A stretch of DNA of 64,000 nt from CAWBCR01 sp963787375 (GTDB lineage: Bacteria; Chloroflexota; Anaerolineae; Aggregatilineales; UBA3940), in NCBI GenBank assembly GCA_963787375.1, contig CAWBCR010000016.1:62001-126000 (forward strand), written 5' to 3'. The translations under genes were made by a program, and so were the position numbers. Below are positions 53,833 through 61,754 of the stretch, one piece after another (the first letter of the stretch is position 1; each line of letters opens with the position of its first letter). The notes under the pieces were generated by a model. That model was given only the letters and a program-made list of their open reading frames with translations, ran no database searches and was not told the origin of the DNA.

Positions 53833-55248
53833 ATGCCCCCAGTCAAGAAACCATCTGAGAATGCAAAGTCTGCCCCCGCAGCCCGCTTTGACGTGACCGC
53901 CGTGCGGCGCAGGTTTCCCGCCCTGCGCCAGAAGATCGACGGTGTGCAGCCCGCCTACCTCGACAACCCCGGCGGTACGCAAGTATCCGACTTTGTGCTG
54001 AAGGCTATGCGTACCTATCTGGTCGAGGCCAACGCCAACACCCACGGTGACTTCCACACCAGCCGTCTCACCGACGAGACCATCGCCGGGGCGCGTCGCG
54101 CGATGGCCGATCTGCTCAACGCCCCATCGCCCGATGACATCGTTTTTGGCCCCAACATGACGACCCTCACCTTCGGCATCAGCCGCGCTATCGGCAAGAC
54201 GCTGGGCAAGGGCAGCGAGATCGTCGTCACCCGCATGGATCATGACGCCAACATTTCGCCCTGGTTGCTCATCGCCCGCGACTACGGCTTCAAGATCAAG
54301 TGGGCGGAGTTCGACCCCAAGACCGGTCGCCTCGACTACGAGCAGATGCAAAAGCTGATCGGCGACAGGACGAAGGTCGTCGCCTGCGTGTACGCCTCGA
54401 ACGCGCTGGGCACCATCAACGACGTGCTCCGCGTGGTCGAGATGGCGCACGCCGCCGGTGCGCTGGCCTACATCGACGCAGTGCAGTACGCGCCGCATGG
54501 CCCCATCGACGTGCAGGCGCTCGACTGCGACTTTCTGGCCTGCTCGGCTTACAAGTTCTTCGGGCCACACATGGGCATGGTGTACGGCAAGCACGAGCAC
54601 CTCGCCAGCCTGCCGGCTTATAAGGTGCGCCCTGCCCCGGACAGCGTGCCGGATCGCTGGGAGACGGGCACCCAGAACCACGAGGGCATCGCAGGCGTCG
54701 CTGCCGCCGTCGACTATCTGGCCTGGGTTGGCGAGCAGTTCGGCGGGCCGTTCGCCCGGCAGGCCGCCGGCTTCCGTGGACGCCGCAAGACGCTCAAGCA
54801 GGCGATGCTGGCTATCAAGCACCACGAGCAGTCGTTGAGCCGCCGGCTGCTGGAGGGCCTCAAGGCCATCGATGGCGTTGACGTGGTGGGCATTGCCAAC
54901 GTTGATCATCTGGACGAGCGCGTCCCGACGGTTATCTTCTCCGTCAAAGGCGAGCGCCCGCAGCAGGTTGCCGCTGCGCTGGGTGCGGCGGGCATCTACG
55001 TGTGGGATGGCAACTATTACGCGCTGGCCGTGATGGAGAAGCTGGGTCGCGAGGAGCATGGCGGCATGGTGCGCGTCGGCGCGACGCACTACAACACCAC
55101 CCGCGAGATCGACCGCTTCCTCAAGGCGCTGGAGCCTATCGCCGGCAAGCGGCTCAAGGTCGTGACGTCGCCGGATGGTAAGCGCGCCGCCAAGAAGCCT
55201 GCCGTCAAGAAGAAAAAGACGTCGTCGCCGGATAACATTCTGGCCTGA
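53833..55248 (+). CDS. Cysteine-desulfurase-like class V aminotransferase (VC1184 subfamily)
   Basis: 471 residues. PLP fold type I: AYLDNPGGTQVS, THGDFHTSRLTDET, FGPNMTTLTFGISRAIG, MDHDANISPW, YIDAVQYAPH and Schiff-base Lys in CSAYKFFGPHMG. These match the VC1184 branch of cysteine-desulfurase-like proteins. The active-site Cys loop of SufS/IscS is not seen, so sulfur transfer is uncertain. A Lys-rich tail (KRAAKKPAVKKKKTSS) is odd and could be a nucleic-acid or membrane-contact tail. ATG 53833 has AGGAGG upstream. It starts a + strand run with ArsA-like, Nfu_N, deacetylase-like and thioredoxin-like genes. Confidence 0.85.
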   Translation: MPPVKKPSENAKSAPAARFDVTAVRRRFPALRQKIDGVQPAYLDNPGGTQVSDFVLKAMRTYLVEANANTHGDFHTSRLTDETIAGARRAMADLLNAPSPDDIVFGPNMTTLTFGISRAIGKTLGKGSEIVVTRMDHDANISPWLLIARDYGFKIKWAEFDPKTGRLDYEQMQKLIGDRTKVVACVYASNALGTINDVLRVVEMAHAAGALAYIDAVQYAPHGPIDVQALDCDFLACSAYKFFGPHMGMVYGKHEHLASLPAYKVRPAPDSVPDRWETGTQNHEGIAGVAAAVDYLAWVGEQFGGPFARQAAGFRGRRKTLKQAMLAIKHHEQSLSRRLLEGLKAIDGVDVVGIANVDHLDERVPTVIFSVKGERPQQVAAALGAAGIYVWDGNYYALAVMEKLGREEHGGMVRVGATHYNTTREIDRFLKALEPIAGKRLKVVTSPDGKRAAKKPAVKKKKTSSPDNILA

Positions 55249-55269
55249 TCAGCATCATCTACCTACAAC

Positions 55270-55324
55270 GGTCAGCCGCCGACTGCGTACAGAAGGATGT
55301 ACCGATCGCGGCTGCCCTGTTTTA
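55270..55324 (+). terminator. Probable terminator after the cysteine-desulfurase-like gene
   Basis: A long imperfect hairpin (left arm from 55270, right arm to 55317, nine of ten outer pairs good) is followed by TGTTTTA. The ArsA-like gene has a TATAAT at 55346-55351, so the two are probably separate units. Confidence 0.55.
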
Positions 55325-55345
55325 TGGCAGGCGGGCAAGCGCGGC

Positions 55346-55351
55346 TATAAT
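55346..55351 (+). promoter_or_regulatory. Candidate -10 element for the ArsA-like operon
   Basis: Perfect TATAAT 46 bases before ATG 55397. No clear -35 at 17 bases. Confidence 0.35.
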
Positions 55352-55396
55352 GAATGTCGGAAATGGATGCTGCCAATCGGATGGAGAGACTGTAGA

Positions 55397-56566
55397 ATGC
55401 GCGTGATCGTCTATACCGGCAAAGGCGGGGTGGGCAAGACGAGCGTCGCGGCGGCGACCGCCCTGCGCTGCGCCGACCTTGGGCAGCGCACGCTGGTGAT
55501 CAGCACCGACACTGCCCACTCACTCGGCGACTCGCTCCAAACGGAGCTTGGCCCGGAGCCCTCGAACGTCACCACCAACCTCGACGCGCAGGAGATCGAC
55601 GTCCATTACAGCATCGACAAGTACTGGGGCGAGTTTCAGAAGTACCTGGTTGGGCTGTTCACCCAGCGCGGCGCGCAGGATGTCATCGCCGAAGAGGTCA
55701 CCGTGCTGCCCGGCCTGGAAGAGGGTGCCAGCCTGCTGTGGCTGGCCGAGTTCGAAAAGAGTGGCAACTACGACCTTGTCGTGATCGACGCCGCGCCGAC
55801 TGCCGAGACGCTGCGCCTGCTCAGCCTGCCCGATGCCGCCCGCTGGTGGGTCGAGAAGCTTCTCCCGCTGGGCCGGACCGCTGCGCGGGTGCTGGGGCCC
55901 GTGGCGCGGCCCTTTGGCGTCAACGCGCCTGACGTGGAAGCTCTCGACGCTGTGCAGCGGCTGTTCGGGACGCTCGACGAGGTGCGCGCCATGCTGGCCG
56001 ATGGCACCCGCTCGTCGATGCGGCTCGTCGTCAATGCCGAGCGCATGGTGATCAAGGAAACGCAGCGCACCTACACCTATCTCAATCTGTACGGCTACCC
56101 GGTCGATGCGGTCATCTGCAACCGCCTCTTCCCGGAAACCATCACCGATCCATACTTCCGCGCCTGGAAGGACGCACAGGCCCGCCACCTCGACCTGATC
56201 CACGAGTGCTTCGACCCTCTGCCGCTGCTGACCGCGCCGCTGTTTGAGCAAGAGATGGGCGGCCTGGACCTGCTGCGCGAGATGGGCACTGCCCTGTTCG
56301 GAGCCGCCGACCCGGCTGGCCACCTGTACGCAGGTGGCGCGCAGTCACTGGATCGCGCCGAGGATGGCAGCTACACGCTGCGCATCCCGCTGCCGTTTGC
56401 CGACCGGACCCAGATCGACCTGTACCGCGCCACCGACGAGCTGACGCTGGGCATCGGCTCCTACCGGCGCAACATTGTCCTGCCGCGCACGCTGTGGCCG
56501 CTGGAGATCGAATCGGCCCGCCTGCAGGACGGCGTGCTGACGCTGCATTTCGTGGCGGCTGGATAG
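55397..56566 (+). CDS. ArsA/GET3-family ATPase
   Basis: 389 residues, single ATPase unit. P-loop VYTGKGGVGKTSVAAATA at the N-terminus, DTAHSLGDSL, and the switch VVIDAAPTAETLRLL. The C-terminal ~90 residues (SLDRAEDGSYTLRIPLPFADRTQIDLYRATDELTLGIGSYRR) look like the HSP20-type domain found at the end of many bacterial ArsA-like proteins. There is no adjacent arsB or arsR and no clear Cys metal triad, so arsenite export is unlikely; a Get3-like or other chaperone/sorting role is more plausible (inference). ATG 55397 with GGAGAG about 9 bases upstream. Confidence 0.85.
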   Translation: MRVIVYTGKGGVGKTSVAAATALRCADLGQRTLVISTDTAHSLGDSLQTELGPEPSNVTTNLDAQEIDVHYSIDKYWGEFQKYLVGLFTQRGAQDVIAEEVTVLPGLEEGASLLWLAEFEKSGNYDLVVIDAAPTAETLRLLSLPDAARWWVEKLLPLGRTAARVLGPVARPFGVNAPDVEALDAVQRLFGTLDEVRAMLADGTRSSMRLVVNAERMVIKETQRTYTYLNLYGYPVDAVICNRLFPETITDPYFRAWKDAQARHLDLIHECFDPLPLLTAPLFEQEMGGLDLLREMGTALFGAADPAGHLYAGGAQSLDRAEDGSYTLRIPLPFADRTQIDLYRATDELTLGIGSYRRNIVLPRTLWPLEIESARLQDGVLTLHFVAAG

Positions 56567-56585
56567 CCGCTGGAATCGACTGGCT

Positions 56586-56867
56586 ATGACCGAGTACATC
56601 GACATCCGCGCCGAGCCGACCGACGATCCGGACAGCATGCGTCTGATCGCCAACGTTGACCTCAGCCTTGAGGACGACCCTGAGGTCTATCACACGCCGG
56701 AAGAAGGCGAGGAAGGCTCGCCCGTAGCCCAGGCGCTGTTCATGCTGCCCGGCCTCGCCGCGCTGACCATCGACCGGCGTGAGATGCTGGTGACTCGCAT
56801 GGATGGTGTCGAGTGGTACGATCTGATCGAGGACGTGCGCGACGCGCTGCGTGATTTCTTCCTGTAG
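56586..56867 (+). CDS. Stand-alone Nfu N-terminal-domain protein
   Basis: 93 residues. The pattern IRAEPTDDPDSMRLIANVDL, GSPVAQALFMLPGLAALTI, VTRMDGVEWYDLIEDVRDAL matches the N-terminal domain of Nfu/NifU-type iron-sulfur scaffold proteins (normally ahead of the CxxC scaffold domain). No CxxC part follows. It sits 19 bases after the ArsA-like gene and 19 bases before the deacetylase-like gene, so is likely cotranscribed. It may be a regulator or target-recognition module for Fe-S delivery (inference). Function not proven. Confidence 0.75.
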   Translation: MTEYIDIRAEPTDDPDSMRLIANVDLSLEDDPEVYHTPEEGEEGSPVAQALFMLPGLAALTIDRREMLVTRMDGVEWYDLIEDVRDALRDFFL

Positions 56868-56886
56868 CCCTCACACGAGGATGATT

Positions 56887-57918
56887 ATGCCCACCACAGC
56901 TTACGTGACCCATCAGGACTACCGGCTGCATTCGCTCAGTGGCCATCCCGAGCACGCCGGGCGCGTCGAGCGCATCTGGCAGGTGTTTGACGAGACGAAG
57001 GTTGTCGAGCGGCTGCTGCCCATCACGCCGCAGAAAGCGACCGTCGAGCAGGTGACGCGCGTCCACCAGCCGCACTACGTGGAGCTTGTGCGGGCCGCCA
57101 GCGAGGGCGGCGGCGGCATGCTTGACCCTGACACTTATCTGCTGCCCCTCACCTATGATGTGGCCTTGCTGGCTGCCGGTGGGGTCATTGCGGCGGTCGA
57201 TGCGGTGATGTCCGGCCAGGCGGATAACGCGCTGGCGGTCATCCGTCCGCCCGGCCACCATGCCACCCCCTCCCGCGCGATGGGCTTCTGCCTGTTCGGC
57301 AACGTGGCCATCGCCGCCCGCCACGCCCAGGCCGCCTATCCGACCGTCCAGCGGGTGATGATTGTCGACTACGACGTGCATCACGGCAACGGCACGCAGG
57401 ATGCCTTCTACGACGACGCGACAGTGCTGTACTCGTCGACGCACCAGTACCCCTTCTACCCCGGCACCGGCGCGGCAGCCGACACCGGCGAGGGCAGCGG
57501 CCTCGGCGCGACGCTCAACATGCCGCTCAAGGCCGGCACCGGCAACGAGGGCTTCAACCTGCTCTACGAGCGCGTCCTGTGGCCGGCGGCCCGCCGCTTC
57601 AAGCCGGACCTGCTGCTCGTTTCGGCGGGGTTCGACGCCCACTGGGCCGATCCCCTGGCCATGCTCCAGCTTGACCTGCCGGGCTACGCTCACCTCACTC
57701 GCGAGCTGATCGCAATGGCGCGCGAATTGTGTGGGGGCCGGATCGTCTTTGCGCTGGAGGGTGGCTACGATCTGGAGGCGCTGTCGCACGGCGTGCTGAA
57801 CGTCGCCTATGCGCTTCAGGGCGAGGACACCATCGCTGACCCGTTAGGCCCGCTGGATATGCCCGGCCAGCCCACCGATCAGCTTGTCGACCAGCTTCTC
57901 GAAATCCACAATCTGTAA
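56887..57918 (+). CDS. Histone deacetylase/acetoin-utilisation family amidohydrolase
   Basis: 343 residues. Zinc-dependent deacetylase fold: RPPGHHATPSRAMGFCLFGN (His pair), DYDVHHGNGTQDAFYDD (D-x-H zinc ligands), VSAGFDAHWADPL (second Asp ligand) and LEGGYDLEAL with the transition-state Tyr. Bacterial members deacetylate acetyl-lysine or acetylpolyamines. ATG 56887 is preferred (GAGGA about 6 bases upstream, within the sequence after the Nfu_N stop). No acs or acu genes are nearby. Confidence 0.9.
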   Translation: MPTTAYVTHQDYRLHSLSGHPEHAGRVERIWQVFDETKVVERLLPITPQKATVEQVTRVHQPHYVELVRAASEGGGGMLDPDTYLLPLTYDVALLAAGGVIAAVDAVMSGQADNALAVIRPPGHHATPSRAMGFCLFGNVAIAARHAQAAYPTVQRVMIVDYDVHHGNGTQDAFYDDATVLYSSTHQYPFYPGTGAAADTGEGSGLGATLNMPLKAGTGNEGFNLLYERVLWPAARRFKPDLLLVSAGFDAHWADPLAMLQLDLPGYAHLTRELIAMARELCGGRIVFALEGGYDLEALSHGVLNVAYALQGEDTIADPLGPLDMPGQPTDQLVDQLLEIHNL

Positions 57919-57932
57919 CGCCAGAGGAGCGA

Positions 57933-58349
57933 ATGCCAGAGGGTCACAGCAGCCGGACGGCACTTCACCACTACGTTGAGCTGGATGAGACGTACTACGC
58001 GGCCTACGAAGCATACCAGCCCGATGTAGAGATCATCGAGCAGGTGCGGGTCATCCAGCCCATCGCACACATCATCACCCCCACCCGCTATTCATGCCCC
58101 GACTGCGCGCGCAACATTCCGCGCATGGCGCGTATCGCCGAGCATCTGCCGGGCTGGACATGGGAGGTCTTTGACAGCGACGCGTCCGCCGAGCGTCGCG
58201 TCGCGCTGGGGATTGGGCGGATCCCGACATTTATCGCCTATGATCGGCTGGGTGGGAACGAGTTGGGGCGCATCGTGGAGAACCCGGCCAGCGGCTCGCT
58301 CGAACAGGACCTGCTGGACATCGTGAGCCGGGCGCAGGGCCGCGGCTGA
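57933..58349 (+). CDS. Thioredoxin-like protein with CPDC active site
   Basis: 138 residues. After a 50-residue N-terminal extension without signal peptide comes a thioredoxin-fold part with TRYSCPDCARNIPRMARIAE (about 51-70), WEVFDSDAS and the cis-Pro loop GIGRIPTFIAYD. The CPDC pair is less common than CGPC. It follows the deacetylase gene by 14 bases, with AGAGGAGCGA before ATG 57933. Possible partner of the Fe-S-related genes upstream; no direct proof. Confidence 0.78.
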   Translation: MPEGHSSRTALHHYVELDETYYAAYEAYQPDVEIIEQVRVIQPIAHIITPTRYSCPDCARNIPRMARIAEHLPGWTWEVFDSDASAERRVALGIGRIPTFIAYDRLGGNELGRIVENPASGSLEQDLLDIVSRAQGRG

Positions 58350-58351
58350 CT

Positions 58352-59439
58352 TTAGCCCTGCCCTTTTGCTTCCGCCGGACGATCCTCCACCGGTGGATTG
58401 TCCTCTTCGTCGTCGATACCCGGGTAGCGATTGAACCAGCGCAGTGCCACGAACCCCAGCACGAATGGCATCCAGAAGGTAATGCCGCGATAGGCCAGTG
58501 TCACGACCGCCGCCTGGTCCGCTGGGACGCCTAGCGTCGTCAGCACGAGGATCAGCGTACCTTCCACAAACCCCAGCCCACCAGGCGTCGGCGATACGAT
58601 GAAGAACAGGATGCTGATGCTGTACGCCGGGACCAGAATCCCCACGCTGATGTGCAGCCCGAACGCCAGTGCCACCAGGTAGAACATGAAGATGTGCAGC
58701 GTTTCGTTGAGCAGCGCATGGACGACCGGCACCAGCAGGCGCGGCCAGCCCGTAGTGCGCATCAGCGCAACGGCCTGTGTCAGGTCATTGCCGAACGTCT
58801 CGATCTGCTGGCGGGTCAGCGGTGGCTTTCGCTTGAGCCGTACGAACGTCCAGCCCAACGCGGTGGCGACCCACGCCAGGATCCGCTCAAGAAGCTGCGG
58901 CTGGATCCACGCCAGCACCAACCCGGCGATCATCACCACGTCTGCAGCCAGGATCACCAGCCCGGCGCTGATCTCAAACCATTGCAGATCGTGCGCCAGA
59001 AACAGGTATAGCAGCCCTACCAAGAGGAACAAAAAAAGGTGGTGTACCACAGGATCGTGTAGATCAGGTTGGCAATAAACACCGCCCCGACGGCGATATC
59101 CCGGCGGCGGGCAAATTGCAGGAACGGTACCCAGCCCGAAAAGCCACCGCTCGGCGCGGCGACCTGCACGAAGCGCCGCACCAGGTACAGCGGCAGCATC
59201 TCGCGTCGCGTAGAGGGCAGTTCGAGGATCTCGTAGATGCTGGTATACAGCGTCGCCTGGTTGTAGATGGCGATTCCCAACACCAGCATCGTCGCCAGGA
59301 TGATGTACCACACCCCCTGCTGGATCACGCTCAGTATCTGGACCAGTTGATCGCGATACGAGTAGGTCCAGTAAGCGAAGGCTCCGATCAGGAGGATATA
59401 GATAATGCCCTGGAACGTGATCTTGAATTTGAATCGCAT
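58352..59439 (-). pseudogene. Flippase-like membrane protein (LPG-synthase-TM/AglD family), frameshifted at a T run
   Basis: The first part (59439 down to about 59030) has an N-terminal span (YILLIGAFAYWTY), then LVRRFVQVAAPSGGFSGWVPFLQFARRRDIAVGAVFIANLIYTILWYTTFF, typical of lysylphosphatidylglycerol-synthase TM / UPF0104 proteins. After a run of seven T (minus strand, complement of 59031-59037) the frame is lost. The rest (LFLLVGLLYLFLAHDLQWFEI to the end, with SISILFFIVSPTPGGLGFVEGTLILVLTTLGV) is in another frame. An eighth T restores a protein of about 362 residues with some eight spans. Family members include lipid or glycosyl flippases; substrate unknown. Confidence 0.75.
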
Positions 59440-59476
59440 ACCGGTGTCTGTCGGTTAGGGAGAATAGTGTTCAGGG

Positions 59477-59482
59477 ATTATA
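59477..59482 (-). promoter_or_regulatory. Candidate -10 of the flippase-like gene
   Basis: Perfect TATAAT on the minus strand (complement of 59477-59482), about 38 bases before the start codon. The -35 region is weak. Confidence 0.35.
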
Positions 59483-59555
59483 CCCGCATCAATCGCTTTT
59501 CACAGATGCTGTCCGGCCCGACCAATAGCGCTAATTGTACCCTGCTGTCGCATTT

Positions 59556-59584
59556 ATGACATGGTTGTGAGATAATAGTCTAAT
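59556..59584 (+). promoter_or_regulatory. Candidate promoter of the S9 peptidase gene
   Basis: ATGACA (59556-59561) and TCTAAT (59579-59584), 17 bases apart, 34 bases before the start codon at 59619. Confidence 0.45.
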
Positions 59585-59618
59585 CATCATTGCATCAGCC
59601 CCGCAAAGGAGGAGTGCT

Positions 59619-61685
59619 TTGCCCGCATCCGCGCAGAAGAAACCGATCGTCGCCAGCGACCTGTACCGCATCGCCTACATCGAAGCGCCGCGCGTCAGCC
59701 CAGATGGCCGCTGGATCGCCTACGTCCACATGACTGTTGACAGAATGGAGAACGGCTATAAGCGCAGCATCTGGCTGGCCCCCACCGGTGGCGGCAAGCC
59801 CATCCGTCTGACGCGTGGCAGCAAGGACTCGCAGCCGCGCTGGTCGCCGGATGGCAGCATGCTGGCCTTCACCTCTGTCCGTGGCGACAAGCCCCAGGTC
59901 TACCTGATCCGCGTTGGTGAGCCGGGCGGTGAGGCCCGTGCGCTGACTAGCATGCCAAACGGCGCGACCAGCCCGGCCTGGTCGCCGGACGGCTCGCAGA
60001 TCGCCTTTCTGGCCGGGATGAACGCCGAGGAGCGCGCCATAGAAGATAGCGGCGAGGAAGAAGAACCACCCGCCGATAAATTCGAGGCCAAGCAGCGCGA
60101 AGAGCGCAAAGAGCATCAGGAAAAGCAGCGCTGGGACCCGCGCCCGCTGCACCGCATCCCCTACCGCGAGGGCACCAGCTTCAACGACGACCGCTTCGCG
60201 CAGGTGTACGTGATGCCCGTCGACGAGGGCCTGACCGGCGACGCCGCCAAACCGCGCCGCCTCACCGCCGTCGACGCCAACCACGACCAGCCCGAATGGA
60301 CGCCCGACGGCAGGTATATCTTGACGGCCCGCACCGTCGACCCCGAGAAAGACGAGCCATTCCGCTGGATGAGCCTGTTCCGCATCCGTGTCAAAGACGG
60401 GCAGAACGACCAGCTTACCGACGAGACCCATTCGGATAACGTCCCGACGCCTTCTCCCGATGGCAAGCGGATCGCCTACGTGCGCGTGCCTGTCGAGAAC
60501 ATGTCGGCGGCGCAGACCCGCCTGACCGTCATGCCGTCACGCGGCGGCAAGCCGCGCGACCTGACGCTTGAGTTTGACCGCGCCGTCAGCGCGTTCGAGT
60601 GGTCGCCGGACAGCAGTATGCTGTATTTCGTGGCCCCTAGCCTGGGTGATACGCTCGTCTACCGCGTCCCCGCCGACGGCGGTGAGGTCGAGCAGGTGGT
60701 CTCCGGCCACATGGAGACCCAGTACATGCACGTTGGCCCCGATGGCGGGGTGGCCTTCGCGGCCAGCACGCCCATGTCGCCACCTGAGCTGTTCTGGCAG
60801 CCGGCCCGATCCACCAGGCCCCGCCAGCTCACGAGTGCCAACAAGGATTTCCTGGACAGCGTCATCGTGCAGAAGACCCAGGAGATGCACTTCAAAAGCC
60901 CTTCGGGTGTCACGCTTCAGGGCTGGTATATCCTGCCCATCGGCTACGAGCAGGGCAAGAAATACCCGCTGGCTTTCAACGTGCACGGCGGCCCGCACGT
61001 GATGTGGAGCTCCAGCGCGCGCTCGATGTGGCACGAGTGGCAGTTTCACGCGGCCAGCGGCTATGCTGTGTTCTACTGCAACCCACGCGGCGCGGATGGC
61101 TACGGCCAGCAGTTCACCGACGACCTGCACGCCGCATGGGGTGATGTCGCCTTTGACGACCTGATGGCCGGCATCGACGCGCTGCTGAAGAAAGGCTTCG
61201 TCGATGAGAAGCGCATGGCGCTGACCGGCGGATCGTACGGCGGATACATGACCGGCTGGATAGTCGGCCACACCAACCGCTTCAAGTGCGCGGTTACCCA
61301 GCGCGGAGTGTACAACCTGTTGAGCTTCTACGGCACCAGCGATGTGCCGATGCTCATCTCGAACGAGTACGACGTCGAGCCGTGGGAGGACCCCGACCTG
61401 CTGTGGCAGCATTCGCCGCTGGCCTACGCCCACAAGGTCAGGACGCCGCTGCTGATCATTGCCAGCGAGAACGACTACCGCGTGCCCATCGAGCAAAGCG
61501 AGCAGTTGTTTGCCTTCATCCGCCGCGCCACCAACACGCCTGTCGAGCTGGTGCGCTACCCGCGTGACGGCCACGAGCTCTCGCGCAGCGGCGAGCCCGA
61601 CCACCGCATCAGCCGCCTGAAGCGCATGCTCGGCTGGTTCGATAAGTATTGCCAGCCCTCCCGCGCTAGAAAGCACCGCGCGTAA
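59619..61685 (+). CDS. S9-family serine peptidase (acylaminoacyl-peptidase/prolyl-oligopeptidase type)
   Basis: 688 residues. N-terminal beta-propeller of TolB/WD40-like repeats (RVSPDGRWIAYV; QPRWSPDGSMLAF; SPAWSPDGSQIAFL; FEWSPDSSMLYFV), then an alpha/beta-hydrolase domain from about residue 430. Catalytic triad: Ser in GGSYGGYMTG, Asp in ASENDYRVP, His in RDGHELSRSG. Such enzymes cut short peptides or remove N-acylated residues. There is no signal peptide, so it is cytoplasmic. A charged insert (EDSGEEEEPPADKFEAKQ) interrupts the propeller. TTG start 59619 is supported by AAAGGAGG 8 bases upstream. Confidence 0.9.
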   Translation: MPASAQKKPIVASDLYRIAYIEAPRVSPDGRWIAYVHMTVDRMENGYKRSIWLAPTGGGKPIRLTRGSKDSQPRWSPDGSMLAFTSVRGDKPQVYLIRVGEPGGEARALTSMPNGATSPAWSPDGSQIAFLAGMNAEERAIEDSGEEEEPPADKFEAKQREERKEHQEKQRWDPRPLHRIPYREGTSFNDDRFAQVYVMPVDEGLTGDAAKPRRLTAVDANHDQPEWTPDGRYILTARTVDPEKDEPFRWMSLFRIRVKDGQNDQLTDETHSDNVPTPSPDGKRIAYVRVPVENMSAAQTRLTVMPSRGGKPRDLTLEFDRAVSAFEWSPDSSMLYFVAPSLGDTLVYRVPADGGEVEQVVSGHMETQYMHVGPDGGVAFAASTPMSPPELFWQPARSTRPRQLTSANKDFLDSVIVQKTQEMHFKSPSGVTLQGWYILPIGYEQGKKYPLAFNVHGGPHVMWSSSARSMWHEWQFHAASGYAVFYCNPRGADGYGQQFTDDLHAAWGDVAFDDLMAGIDALLKKGFVDEKRMALTGGSYGGYMTGWIVGHTNRFKCAVTQRGVYNLLSFYGTSDVPMLISNEYDVEPWEDPDLLWQHSPLAYAHKVRTPLLIIASENDYRVPIEQSEQLFAFIRRATNTPVELVRYPRDGHELSRSGEPDHRISRLKRMLGWFDKYCQPSRARKHRA

Positions 61686-61701
61686 CCACATCACACAATC
61701 G

Positions 61702-61732
61702 CAGGGGCGACCACATGGCCGCCCCTGGTTTT
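61702..61732 (+). terminator. Intrinsic terminator after the S9 peptidase gene
   Basis: An 8-base GC-rich stem (61702-61709 with 61720-61727) with a 10-base loop, followed by GTTTTG, 17 bases after the stop. Confidence 0.75.
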
Positions 61733-61754
61733 GTATATCGCCTTTGCCGCTTTT

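Noticed and set aside
55397..56566. Arsenite efflux ATPase
   Set aside because: No arsB/arsR/arsD partner and no clear cysteine metal site; only the ArsA fold is supported.
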